Source of the DNA: Brevibacillus_D fluminis_A
GTDB taxonomy: Bacteria > Bacillota > Bacilli > Brevibacillales > Brevibacillaceae
Assembly (NCBI RefSeq): GCF_052072235.1
Contig: NZ_CM125436.1
Location: forward strand, 4,892,001-4,956,000
Length of the DNA stretch: 64,000 nucleotides
Direction: 5' to 3'
Shown here one piece after another: positions 56,791 to 64,000 of this stretch. The position numbers were made by a program, and so were the translations under genes. The number at the start of each line of letters is the position of its first letter. Within the stretch, counting starts at the first letter, position 1. The notes beneath the pieces were generated by a model. That model saw nothing but the letters and a program-made list of their open reading frames with translations, was not told the origin of the DNA and ran no database searches.

Positions 56791-58371
56791 TTACTCTTCC
56801 TTGCGAGGTTGCTCAACGCCTGATTGAGGAGGAACAGCGCTCTTTGCTTCCTTTGGCTGCCGTGCAGGCTCCTCCGGGTGTTTTCCCTGTGCGGCCGCTT
56901 CCGCCGCGTTCGGTTGTTTCATGAATCGCCCGATCATCTCGTTCACGTCCAAACCGGAAACATCTTTGAGCATTTCCGGCAGTTGGGACATCAGCTTCGT
57001 CACATTGGTGCTCAACCGATTGACGCCGTCGCCTTGCCCGTTGCCCGTGTCGATGATCGTCACCTTGTCGATCGCCTTCATCGGTTCTGCCACTTTCGCA
57101 GCCAGCTCCGGCAGCATCTTCGCCACGATATCGAGGACCGCCGCCTGCCCGAATTTCTCGAACGCTTCGGCCAGCTTCTCTTTCCCTTCCGCTTCCGCCT
57201 CCAGCTTGAGCCGCGTTACCTCGGCCTCAGCCGTACCTTTGGCTTTTTCGGCTTCGGCGATCGCCAAACCGTCCAGCCGCTTTTGCTCCGCTTTTGCTTT
57301 CGCTTCCGCTTCAATGCTGTATTTCAAAGCGTCCGCTTCCCGCATTTTTCTCGCTTTTTCCGCTTCCGCCGCCTGCTCGACCGCATAGCGTTCCGCATCC
57401 GCTTTCTTTTTCACTTCCGCATCGAATTGACGCTCGCGGCGCAAAATTTCTCGCTCTTCCAGCTCGATCTGCTTTTGCTTGCGCACGATGTCAATCTTCA
57501 TTTCTTCCTCGGTGACCTGCTGCTTGGATACGGCCTCCTGCAGCTTGTAAGCCTGGTCCGCTGTCGCCCTCGCCCGATCCTGCTCTTGCTTGAACTCCGC
57601 CACCTTCAACTCTTTGTCCTTTTCTGCTTCAGCGATGTTCGTCTCTTTCAACAGCTCCGCCTTTTTCGCCTCTTCCTCTGCCTTGGCCTGACTGATCCGC
57701 GCTTCCTTGTCCGCTTCCGCCTGCGAAATCGTCGCATCGCGCTTCACAGCGGCGATTTGCGGAATCCCCAACGCCGCGAGATAGCCGTTTTTGTCGCGAA
57801 CATCTTTGATGGTGAAGCTGACGACGGTCAGCCCCATCTTTTTCAAGTCTTTTGCGGCAACGCCCTGTACCTCTTGGGCAAAGCGCTCGCGATTTTTGTA
57901 GATTTCCTCGACGGTCATGCTGCCCAGGATCGCGCGCAGGTAACCTTCAAGCACTTCCTGCGCTTCCGCCTTCAGCGCGTCGTTTGATTTGCCCATGAAC
58001 TGCTCCGCTGCGGTCGCGATGTCTTCGATCGAGCCGCCGACCTTGATGATCGCCGTCCCGTCCGCCATTACCGGCACGCCTTGTTCGGTATAGACTTCCG
58101 GCGTCGACACGTCCAGCTTGTGCGACAGCAGGCTCAAGAAATTGGCTTGCTGGAAAATCGGGAGAATAAACGTACCGCCGCCGCGCACGATCTTCATCTT
58201 GCGGCCCGATTCGTCAGACAGCACATTTTTTGTCCCGAGATAGCTTCCGGTGACAATCATCGCTTCATCGGCTCCGACGGTTTTGTATCGTGCCCAAAAA
58301 GCGATCCCGATAACAACGAATATTGCAACGATTGCGACTAACACGACCAGCGTTACCGGCTCAAAATTCAT
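56791..58371 (-). CDS. floT: Flotillin FloT
   Basis: A 526-residue flotillin that builds functional membrane microdomains. It has one N-terminal hydrophobic segment (VTLVVLVAIVAIFVVIGIAF), an SPFH domain (about 30-200, with FTIKDVRDKNGYLAALGIPQ), then a long Ala/Glu-rich coiled coil (about 205-410, KDKELKVAEFKQEQDRARAT and on) and a C-terminal flotillin domain. The tail after 490 is disordered. It is followed 17 bp upstream by the NfeD-like gene, the usual floT-yuaF pair. Confidence 0.93.
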   Translation of the reverse strand: MNFEPVTLVVLVAIVAIFVVIGIAFWARYKTVGADEAMIVTGSYLGTKNVLSDESGRKMKIVRGGGTFILPIFQQANFLSLLSHKLDVSTPEVYTEQGVPVMADGTAIIKVGGSIEDIATAAEQFMGKSNDALKAEAQEVLEGYLRAILGSMTVEEIYKNRERFAQEVQGVAAKDLKKMGLTVVSFTIKDVRDKNGYLAALGIPQIAAVKRDATISQAEADKEARISQAKAEEEAKKAELLKETNIAEAEKDKELKVAEFKQEQDRARATADQAYKLQEAVSKQQVTEEEMKIDIVRKQKQIELEEREILRRERQFDAEVKKKADAERYAVEQAAEAEKARKMREADALKYSIEAEAKAKAEQKRLDGLAIAEAEKAKGTAEAEVTRLKLEAEAEGKEKLAEAFEKFGQAAVLDIVAKMLPELAAKVAEPMKAIDKVTIIDTGNGQGDGVNRLSTNVTKLMSQLPEMLKDVSGLDVNEMIGRFMKQPNAAEAAAQGKHPEEPARQPKEAKSAVPPQSGVEQPRKEE

Positions 58372-58388
58372 GCAACCACCTCATTTTT

Positions 58389-58901
58389 TTATTGATATGG
58401 CACTACGTACAGCACATTTTCTTTTACCTCGACCACGACGATTCGCGCGCCTTCGGCAATCGTCTCCTGCTCGAAGCTCGCCGCGATGTGATTCGTCACA
58501 CCATTCACCATCGGGATCAACACTTCGCCATAGCCTGTCGCCGGAACGGTCACCAGCACGTCGCCGATTTTGCCCTGCAGCTCGTTCATGGAGTATCCGG
58601 TCGAAGCCTCCGCATTCTTCATCGGCTGAATCCACAGGAAATACGAGGCGATCGCCACCGCCACGCCGCCCAAAGCGGCCAACAAATACACAATCCCCGG
58701 CGAAAAACCGCTGAAACGCCACAGAAGAAAACCTAACCCGCCGAATGCTGCGGTTCCGCTTACCCACATGAGCGGGTGTAGCAGAGGTATCTCGACATGG
58801 CCGAAACCGTGCAGGGAGATGTCCGCGGCAAACAGCACAAAGAGGGAATAAATCAGTCCGAATCCCAAACAGCCGAGAAACAACCATTCCTGCCAGACCA
58901 T
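58389..58901 (-). CDS. NfeD-like membrane protein (YuaF type)
   Basis: A 170-residue membrane partner of flotillin. It has about four helices (EWLFLGCLGFGLIYSLFVLF first) and a C-terminal OB-fold NfeD domain (about 105-170: GKIGDVLVTVPATGYGEVLI, VEVKENVLYVVPY). B. subtilis YuaF is similar in size and position. The ATG at 58901 follows AAAGGAGG. It is the first gene of the operon with floT. Confidence 0.88.
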   Translation of the reverse strand: MVWQEWLFLGCLGFGLIYSLFVLFAADISLHGFGHVEIPLLHPLMWVSGTAAFGGLGFLLWRFSGFSPGIVYLLAALGGVAVAIASYFLWIQPMKNAEASTGYSMNELQGKIGDVLVTVPATGYGEVLIPMVNGVTNHIAASFEQETIAEGARIVVVEVKENVLYVVPYQ

Positions 58902-59016
58902 CCAACAGCCTCCTTTCCAGTTAGTTATTTCCATTAGGTAATACGAGTTGGGGGTGGGGAAAGTTTCGACAATTTTCCTATTTTGTGGGCTGCTGGTGGG
59001 CTTTGGCTGTCGATCG

Positions 59017-59118
59017 GGGATTTTTGAAAAAAACGGCACTCCGCTCTTACAATGCCTACTGGGGGTCGGGGAGTGGCAGGCATTGTAAAGGCTGCGTGCC
59101 GTTTTTTTCAAAAATCCC
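59017..59118. repeat. 102-bp nested inverted repeat
   Basis: GGGATTTTTGAAAAAAACGG plus CAC at 59017-59039 is the exact complement of GTGCCGTTTTTTTCAAAAAT plus CCC at 59096-59118. Inside, TTACAATGCCT (59047-59057) is the exact complement of AGGCATTGTAA (59078-59088). Transcribed from either strand it would make one long hairpin. It lies between the floT-yuaF promoter region and the DUF418 terminator. No gene is seen in 58902-59260. Confidence 0.85.
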
Positions 59119-59160
59119 TTCGCTGCGGGGGAAGGACACCATTTGCTTAGATTGGAAAAA

Positions 59161-59208
59161 ATAAAAAAACCCCTATGTCAAAAGCTCTCATAAGCCTGGA
59201 CATGGGGA
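59161..59208 (-). terminator. Intrinsic terminator of the DUF418 gene
   Basis: On the minus strand CCCCATGTC and GACATAGGGG pair around a 19-nt loop and are followed by TTTTTTTAT. Confidence 0.8.
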
Positions 59209-59260
59209 ACATGATCATCTCTTTTAGCAAGCGGATTCTGATAGTTTCATTATCAGCAAT

Positions 59261-60382
59261 CTAAAAGCGCTTCAACTGCTGCGGCTTGCCGTACGTACCG
59301 ATGCGCCACAGCCACTCTACGGGGCCGAACCGGTAATGCGCGAGCCACAGGCGGGCACACCATAGCTGCACGGCGAACAAGATGAGACATAGAATCGTTC
59401 CGGTCACTAGCGTCAGCTCTGCGCCAGCCAGCTGAAAGCATGCTACAAGCGCCGTCCAGGCTAGCGTCTGCGTCAAATATGTGGTGATCGCCAGCTTGCC
59501 GATCCTGGCAAACATTGCAAAGCGCTTTTGCCAGGCAGGGTGCTCTAGCAGAAGCATGAGGGTGGTTACATAGAACAGCGCCAATGTTTTCCCGCTGAAA
59601 AACACCCATGCAAAGGCCGCATTCGTGCCGTACGATTCGCTTTTGAAAAAGGCGAGGAGAATCAGGAACCAGGAGGGAAGCGTGGCGATGAGGCCGGCTA
59701 TCTGTAGTACGCGTAAGGGGCGGCGGAAGCGGTCGATTTGCGTGAACACCTGTTTTTTGCCGCAGTATAGGCCCAGCAGGAACAGCCCGAGAATTTCGGG
59801 AAGCAGTTGTGGTGCCGCACTGATTTCGTTTCCGAATACATACCAGATCGTATCCCATCCATTTTGCCAAAATCCTGCTTTGTTCGACGGCATTCCGCTC
59901 GCGCCCCCGACATCCAGATTCATCATCGCGAGAACGACCACCGGCAGCATGGAAAACGCCAGCAAGCCGATCGCCATCCCCAACACGCTGCCCTCGCGCT
60001 TGCGGTAAAACGGGAGCAGAAAAAATCCGATCGCCGCATACAAATGCAAAATGTCCCCGCGAAAAAACAGCAGATGGACAACGCCAAACAAAAACAGGAC
60101 CAGCAGACGACGCGAGAACAGCAGGTTTACCTGTTCCCCGCGCTTACCCGCCCGATCCATGAATACCCAAAAGCCGACCCCGAACAAAAAGCTGAAGATC
60201 GTATAAAATTTGGTCTGCACAAACAGGTCAAAAAACAGGCGCACATACGCGTCCGCGCCTGTAAAACGGGGTGGCATGTACGCATACTCCGGCATGTTCA
60301 CCAGCAGGATGCCGAGCAATGCCACACCGCGTATCACATCAAGGGAATAGATTCGTTCTTGCTCGGAAATGGAGGGCTGCAC
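59261..60382 (-). CDS. DUF418 family membrane protein
   Basis: A 373-residue membrane protein with about nine helices. The N-terminal ERIYSLDVIRGVALLGILLVNM is the family signature (YeiB-like, related to the acyltransferase-3 heparan acetyltransferase group), and the C-terminal part has LAITTYLTQTLAWTALVACF, GPVEWLWRIGTYGK. Function unknown; related families move acyl groups across the membrane. The GTG start has AAAGGA upstream. The SUFU-like gene ends 6 bp before it, so both are probably one operon. Confidence 0.83.
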   Translation of the reverse strand: MQPSISEQERIYSLDVIRGVALLGILLVNMPEYAYMPPRFTGADAYVRLFFDLFVQTKFYTIFSFLFGVGFWVFMDRAGKRGEQVNLLFSRRLLVLFLFGVVHLLFFRGDILHLYAAIGFFLLPFYRKREGSVLGMAIGLLAFSMLPVVVLAMMNLDVGGASGMPSNKAGFWQNGWDTIWYVFGNEISAAPQLLPEILGLFLLGLYCGKKQVFTQIDRFRRPLRVLQIAGLIATLPSWFLILLAFFKSESYGTNAAFAWVFFSGKTLALFYVTTLMLLLEHPAWQKRFAMFARIGKLAITTYLTQTLAWTALVACFQLAGAELTLVTGTILCLILFAVQLWCARLWLAHYRFGPVEWLWRIGTYGKPQQLKRF

Positions 60383-60388
60383 GCGTGA

Positions 60389-61249
60389 TCAGTCCTTTTC
60401 GCTCATGATGGAATCCGCCTCGATGGCCGATGCGCGGAAAAAGTCGATGGAATTCACCTCACGCTGGACGAACAGCGCCTCCAGCGCGTCCGGACCATGT
60501 GCCTGCAAATACTCGTATTCGCTAGGCGAAATGGCATGCAGCATCAAAAAGCGAACCACTTTTTGTCCATCGGTAAAATGGCTGAAACTCTCTTCTTCAA
60601 ACAGCGGATGGCTGGCGTACAGATAAGTGAGTGCAGAACCTGGCACAATCGGGCCTTGCAGAGCAAAGGCGAGTCCCGGCTGCAGGCTGCGCCCTGTTTG
60701 GACAAACCGGCTGCTTGCCTGTGCCGCGACGTGAGCCAGATGGACGGCAAGCCCCGTTTCCCGCTCTGCGGAGTACAGGATCAATTCCACGCCGCCGCTC
60801 ATCGATAGACCGCAGGTGGCGCTCACCCAAAAAGCCCGTTTGCCGACAGGCGGGAACTGCAGCACCGCGAATTTGCCCTCCTCCGTCTCCTCTTCCACCG
60901 CGATCTGCGCTTCTGTATGGAAATAGCTCCTGTAATGAGTGACAATCTCTTCCGGAAGCGACCGTTCCTGCTCCGGTTGGGCAACAACCGATGCTTTTTC
61001 CTCGTGCTCGCCCCGCTCTCGCACTGCTCCTTCGCTACGCTGCGCCGCTTCTTTTTGATTGGCGTCTAGCGCATCGTTGGCCTCGCGCTGCATAGGGACG
61101 TGCTGGCCCGGAGCGGATGTGTCGTTTCTCCGCTTTTGCCATTTTATCGTGTAGTAAATCATCGCAATCGCAAACAAAATCATGATGACAATATGTGCCG
61201 CAGTCAAAATCAAAAACCTCCACGTTGTTCGACCATTTCTTTTCATCAT
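60389..61249 (-). CDS. Membrane-anchored SUFU-like (suppressor of fused) domain protein
   Basis: A 286-residue protein with one N-terminal membrane helix (WRFLILTAAHIVIMILFAIA), a charged linker (about 35-95) and a C-terminal domain (about 100-275) that reads like bacterial suppressor-of-fused domains: FAVLQFPPVGKRAFWVSATC, GLSMSGGVELILYS and LMLHAISPSEYEYLQAHGPD. In bacteria such domains are common as immunity or polymorphic-toxin-associated proteins, but no toxin is adjacent. Two ATG codons at 61249 and 61246 have only a weak ribosome site, so the start is uncertain. The DUF418 gene follows. Confidence 0.6.
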   Translation of the reverse strand: MMKRNGRTTWRFLILTAAHIVIMILFAIAMIYYTIKWQKRRNDTSAPGQHVPMQREANDALDANQKEAAQRSEGAVRERGEHEEKASVVAQPEQERSLPEEIVTHYRSYFHTEAQIAVEEETEEGKFAVLQFPPVGKRAFWVSATCGLSMSGGVELILYSAERETGLAVHLAHVAAQASSRFVQTGRSLQPGLAFALQGPIVPGSALTYLYASHPLFEEESFSHFTDGQKVVRFLMLHAISPSEYEYLQAHGPDALEALFVQREVNSIDFFRASAIEADSIMSEKD

Positions 61250-61337
61250 ACCACAAGCTGGCGTCGGCTGCTTTCCCCAACGCACAACAGGGTGCCGCTG
61301 CCGGGGAATGTGCTTCCTCGCAGCCATGGATGGATCG

Positions 61338-61386
61338 CAAAAAAAGCAATACCGCATGCGCTGCTCAAACGCTCGCGGTATTGCTT
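61338..61386 (-). terminator. Intrinsic terminator of ampS
   Basis: On the minus strand AAGCAATACCGC and GCGGTATTGCTT pair around a 19-nt loop and are followed by TTTTTGCG. Confidence 0.88.
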
Positions 61387-61401
61387 GTAAAGTAGTTCTG
61401 G

Positions 61402-62634
61402 TTAAAACGCCCAGTTTCCGCTGCGGAAGATCGGCTCCAGTTTCCCGTCGGCCGTCTCGCCATCGATGTCCATCTCTGCCGATCCGATCATGAAATCGAC
61501 ATGGCTCAAGCTTTCGTTGAGACCGCGCTTTTGCAGCTCCTCTTCGCTCATGTCAGCGCCGCCTTCCAGGCAAATCGGGTACGCCCGGCCAATCGCCAAA
61601 TGGTTCGAGGCGTTTTCATCGAACAGGGTGTTGTAAAAGATTGTATTGGACTGCGAAATCGGCGATTGGTGCGGCACCAGCGCTACCTCCCCTAAATAAT
61701 GGGAGCCTTCATCCATATCGACCAAACGCTGCAGCGCCTCTTGGCCCGCTTCCGCCGTAAAGGAAACGATCCGGCCTTTTTCAAAGGTGATGCTGAAGTT
61801 CTCGATCAGATTGCCCTGGTAGCTAAGCGGCTTCGTGCTTTTGACGACACCGTTGACCCCTTCGCGGAACGGAGCCGTAAACACTTCCTCGGTCGGCATG
61901 TTTGCCGTGAAGTTCACGCCATCTTTGTTTACGCTGCCGCCCCCGATCCACAGGTGACCTTCAGGCAGCTGGATGGTCAGATCGGTTCCCGGCGCCTTGT
62001 AATGCAGCGCACGGTATTTTTTTTCGTTCAAATGGGTGACCTTGGCGCGAAGCGTCGCCTTATGCTCCTTCCAGGCCGCAATCGGATCGTCCAAATCGCA
62101 GCGGGTCGCCTTGAAAATCGCATTCCACAAAGCAGGGATGCGTTCGGCTTCCGGCAGATCAGGGAAAACGAGGGCCGCCCAAGCAGCAGATGGCGCTGAA
62201 ATCACCGTCCAGCTCACCTGGTCCGACATGGTATAATTCCGATACTTCTCCATCGCCTTCCCCGCCACCCGATTGGCTGTCGCAATCCGCTTGGAATCGA
62301 CGCCCTTCAGCAGGTTAGGGTTGGAAGCGACGATGGACAAAAACGCCGCACCATTCTCCGCCATCTCCTCAAAGCCTTTGGCACGCCACATCGGGAACTC
62401 CTCGAACGCTTCGTCTGGCGCCAGATCGTACCGCAACCGCGTCAGCTCGTCATCATTCCACTCAAAATGCACATGCTTCGCTCCCGCCTCATACGCTTTA
62501 CGAGCGATTTTGCGCACCAGCTCGGCGGAGCCGATCGCTGCGCTCACGACGAGCGTTTGTCCTGGCTGGATGTTTACCCCTACTTTGACAACCAATTCGG
62601 CATAACGGTCTAACATTGTTTCGAATGAATTCAT
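61402..62634 (-). CDS. ampS: M29 family aminopeptidase (AmpS/PepS)
   Basis: A 410-residue metallo-aminopeptidase of family M29. Seen motifs: LVVKVGVNIQPGQTLVVSAA, PEGHLWIGGG, NFTANMPTEEVFTAP, DEGSHYLGEVALVPHQSPIS, NTLFDENASNHLAIGRAYP and SLSHVDFMIGS, which carry the Glu, His, Tyr and Asp metal ligands of the family. It removes N-terminal residues from peptides in the cytoplasm. AAAGGAGG lies upstream. Single-gene unit. Confidence 0.94.
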   Translation of the reverse strand: MNSFETMLDRYAELVVKVGVNIQPGQTLVVSAAIGSAELVRKIARKAYEAGAKHVHFEWNDDELTRLRYDLAPDEAFEEFPMWRAKGFEEMAENGAAFLSIVASNPNLLKGVDSKRIATANRVAGKAMEKYRNYTMSDQVSWTVISAPSAAWAALVFPDLPEAERIPALWNAIFKATRCDLDDPIAAWKEHKATLRAKVTHLNEKKYRALHYKAPGTDLTIQLPEGHLWIGGGSVNKDGVNFTANMPTEEVFTAPFREGVNGVVKSTKPLSYQGNLIENFSITFEKGRIVSFTAEAGQEALQRLVDMDEGSHYLGEVALVPHQSPISQSNTIFYNTLFDENASNHLAIGRAYPICLEGGADMSEEELQKRGLNESLSHVDFMIGSAEMDIDGETADGKLEPIFRSGNWAF

Positions 62635-62841
62635 ATCTGATTCCTCCTTTGTGCGATTTTTTGCTGTGTTATCATGTGATGTTTATGTAGGTTCCTCGAT
62701 TTATTTTGGTAAAAAATATTCTATTGGATGATTCGCTAGTAAGGTTCGTAAATCCTTCCTCACATATAAGACCACACTCTAGTTTATCCTTCACACTTGC
62801 AAATTAGTGCTGTACGTCCACTCATTCAATAGGGAAACAAA

Positions 62842-62872
62842 ATAAAAAACCCCACCGTAATGGTGAGGTTAA
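62842..62872 (-). terminator. Intrinsic terminator of the truncated repeat-protein gene
   Basis: On the minus strand AACCTCACC, ATTAC, GGTGGGGTT and TTTTATTT. It lies 27 bp past the stop. Confidence 0.85.
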
Positions 62873-62898
62873 AAGACGGAGTAGAATTGTGTCCATGC

Positions 62899-63597
62899 TT
62901 AGTTCGCTACATTTTTGGCAATCGTAATCTCGCCGACAGGAGGAATGGTAATCATGTAGTCAACAAACTGGAAATAACCTGTTGCAGATATGATCATCAA
63001 AGAAAGCGAAATTGTGCCACCTATTCCGGGATTTCGGTTAGTAATGGTCGCGGTGTTTTCCGGCGTTCCGGTTGCAATATTCACATATGCGGATGGGGCG
63101 TAGCCTGCAAAAGTATAGGTTATGCCCGAAGTGGCCGCAGGCGCATGTAATTGCGGATTCAAGTCAGCCGGATTATCTGAAGTTACAGACCCATCCGTCA
63201 ACAACGCCACAGCATTGACCACGTCGATCATCCCGGCGATATCGTCCGCTGTATCTAACATGAACATTCCGCCAGCATCCTCAATCGCACTGCGGTACAA
63301 CGCCTCGTTTTGCGGAATTGCGGTTGCAAGCCCCGTCGCTTCATTCAACTGAGCCACGGTTATCGTGTTGCTTTGCCCTGTTGCTGCATCCACCGCCATA
63401 ATCGCGACGACTTTATTGACGCCTGCCTGGATTTCCTGGCTGGTCAACGGTGCACCTTTTTCTTGGTATTCGGCAGCTACCTCCAGCTCGACTTCAGCCA
63501 AATTATCTTCCGTCACTCCCGTAATACCGGCATCGGCAAATACCGTTTCATCTACGGTCCATGGACCTGTGGAAGCCTCATTGTTAATCCTTGTCAA
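62899..63597 (-). pseudogene. C-terminal remnant of a repeat-containing surface protein
   Basis: A 232-codon frame with no proper start region: it opens at a TTG without a good ribosome site, in a frame that runs on upstream (DENSGVNSLTRINNEA) until it meets the group II intron domain VI. The text RINNEASTGPWTVDETVFAD, AGITGVTEDNLAEVELEVAA and LTSQEIQAGVNKVVA is the kind of helical repeat unit found many times in large bacterial surface proteins; LNEATGLATAIPQNEALYRS may be a second unit. The end is a beta-rich domain (GGTISLSLMIISATGYFQFV). I infer that the 5' part was lost and that this is the 3' exon side. Confidence 0.5.
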
Positions 63598-63612
63598 ACT
63601 GTTTACACCGCT

Positions 63613-63682
63613 ATTCTCGTCTTATCCCTTCCGGATTATCACGAGCCTACACCGTGCGGGCGCCTTTCAGCGCACACGGCGT
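63613..63682 (-). mobile_element. Group II intron relic: domains V and VI (class C-like)
   Basis: On the minus strand 63682-63649 is a 34-nt element with the exact layout of domain V: ACGCCGTGT (9), GCGCT (5), GAAA tetraloop, GGCGC (5), a 2-nt bulge CC, GCACGGTGT (9). The triad position reads CGC with the expected G-U pair, as in class C introns. It is followed by a domain VI-like hairpin (CTCGTGATAATCCGGAAGGG to ACGAG, 63645-63616). Domains I-IV and any reverse transcriptase are missing. The 3' intron end should be near 63613. Confidence 0.65.
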
Positions 63683-63699
63683 TCCATCAGCCGTTGCAT
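63667..63699 (-). other. Ribosome site and 10-residue frame before the intron domain V
   Basis: AGGAGGATTGAG is followed by ATGCAACGGCTGATGGAACG, a frame MQRLMERRVR that stops inside domain V. It may be the start of the lost intron protein or of the lost surface protein. It is not likely to be functional now. Confidence 0.3.
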
Positions 63700-63833
63700 C
63701 TCAATCCTCCTGTTGTTCTGACTCGCTTATTTCCCCAAAAGAAGTGTAGCAAACAGCCACTAAACAAATTCTGAACAATAAAAAATATTTGTAAATGTCT
63801 GTAAATGCTTACACTTATCCTCTATTCTCTGAA

Positions 63834-63873
63834 TAAAAAAAGAAACACGCCGCTACGGAACCGACGTGTTTCT
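63834..63873 (-). terminator. Intrinsic terminator of the SulP gene
   Basis: On the minus strand AGAAACACG and CGTGTTTCT pair around a 15-nt loop and are followed by TTTTTTATTC, just 7 bp past the stop. Confidence 0.85.
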
Positions 63874-63879
63874 TCCTCC

Positions 63880-64000
63880 CTAATGACCGGTCAGTGACGC
63901 AAGACCGACCTGCTCAACCAGCCGTTTGCTTTCTTGATTCAGGTTGCCGATCGTCACTTTTTTATCGAGCTGCTCATATTTGCGAACGATTTTGGTAATC
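63880..64000 (-). CDS. SulP-type anion transporter, C-terminal STAS end (partial)
   Basis: Only the last 39 residues are inside the window: ITKIVRKYEQLDKKVTIGNL, NQESKRLVEQVGLASLTGH. This reads like the end of the STAS domain that closes SulP-family sulfate or bicarbonate transporters (strand, NQES turn, LVEQVGL helix). The membrane part lies beyond the right edge, so the family call rests on this short tail alone. Confidence 0.5.
   Translation of the reverse strand, partial: ITKIVRKYEQLDKKVTIGNLNQESKRLVEQVGLASLTGH

Overview
The window looks like chromosome of a spore-forming member of the Bacillales, most like Brevibacillus or a near relative in the Paenibacillaceae. The evidence is gene content and order. 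Homologues of the Bacillus subtilis yut/yun neighbourhood (yuzB, yutJ-like, yuzD, yutI, yutH, pgpA/yutG, yutF, yutE, yutD, yutC-like, lipA, lytH, yunC, yunD, yunE, yunF) run through it in recognisable order. There are also sporulation genes (Spo0E-like, YutH, LytH, a BclA-like collagen protein) and a menaquinone gene of the futalosine route (mqnE). Coding DNA is fairly GC-rich, intergenic DNA is AT-rich, and many starts are TTG or GTG behind strong AGGAGG sites. The species assignment is inference.

Layout. 1-3.7 kb: partial cupin gene, Spo0E-like phosphatase, mqnE, yuzB and a type II NADH dehydrogenase. 3.7-10.3 kb: a large PAS/GAF/GGDEF/EAL protein, then a leftward operon mccA-mccB-yuzD-hypothetical for methionine-to-cysteine conversion, and a NifU-like Fe-S scaffold. 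10.3-18.9 kb: hydrolase, yutH, pgpA, yutF, a SufR-like Fe-S regulator, a probable structured RNA, yutE, a 38-residue membrane protein, glpX, a DUF3055 gene, a Tyr/Pro-rich protein, yutD and a YhcN/YlaJ lipoprotein. 18.9-24.1 kb: lipA, rmuC, two convergent LarC-type genes and lytH. 24.2-29.7 kb: two adjacent multidomain histidine kinases and a TetR regulator. 29.9-34.6 kb: a sulfate ABC transporter cluster (cysA, cysW, cysT, sulfate-binding lipoprotein, yezD) led by an Rrf2 repressor. 35-44 kb: YlmA-like ATPase, MFS exporter, exosporium collagen protein, cutC, an Eis-like acetyltransferase, ilvA, PPK2 and a hexapeptide-repeat protein. 44-47.7 kb: HemAT, CorA and an HD-GYP protein. 48-56.8 kb: yunC to yunF, a stand-alone JAMM protein, an Lrp regulator, paired ChrA halves, a gamma-glutamyltransferase-like enzyme and an OsmC protein. 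56.8-64 kb: floT-yuaF, a DUF418 membrane protein with a SUFU-like partner, aminopeptidase AmpS, a truncated repeat protein next to a group II intron relic, and the end of a SulP transporter.

Functional themes. Sulfur: mccAB, sulfate import and the Rrf2 regulator. Iron-sulfur and lipoate: NifU-like scaffold, SufR-like regulator, LipA. Cyclic-di-GMP turnover: EAL and HD-GYP proteins. Sporulation and the spore surface.

Less ordinary items are a family of about 120-157 bp palindromic intergenic repeats (four copies plus one remnant, all in one orientation), an unassigned structured RNA at 14.5-14.8 kb, a pseudoknot-plus-terminator leader upstream of hemAT, LarC function divided between two tail-to-tail genes of which one carries a degenerate LarC1 domain, a 102-bp nested inverted repeat, and a class-C-like group II intron domain V/VI fragment. 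No rRNA, tRNA, CRISPR array or intact transposase was recognised.
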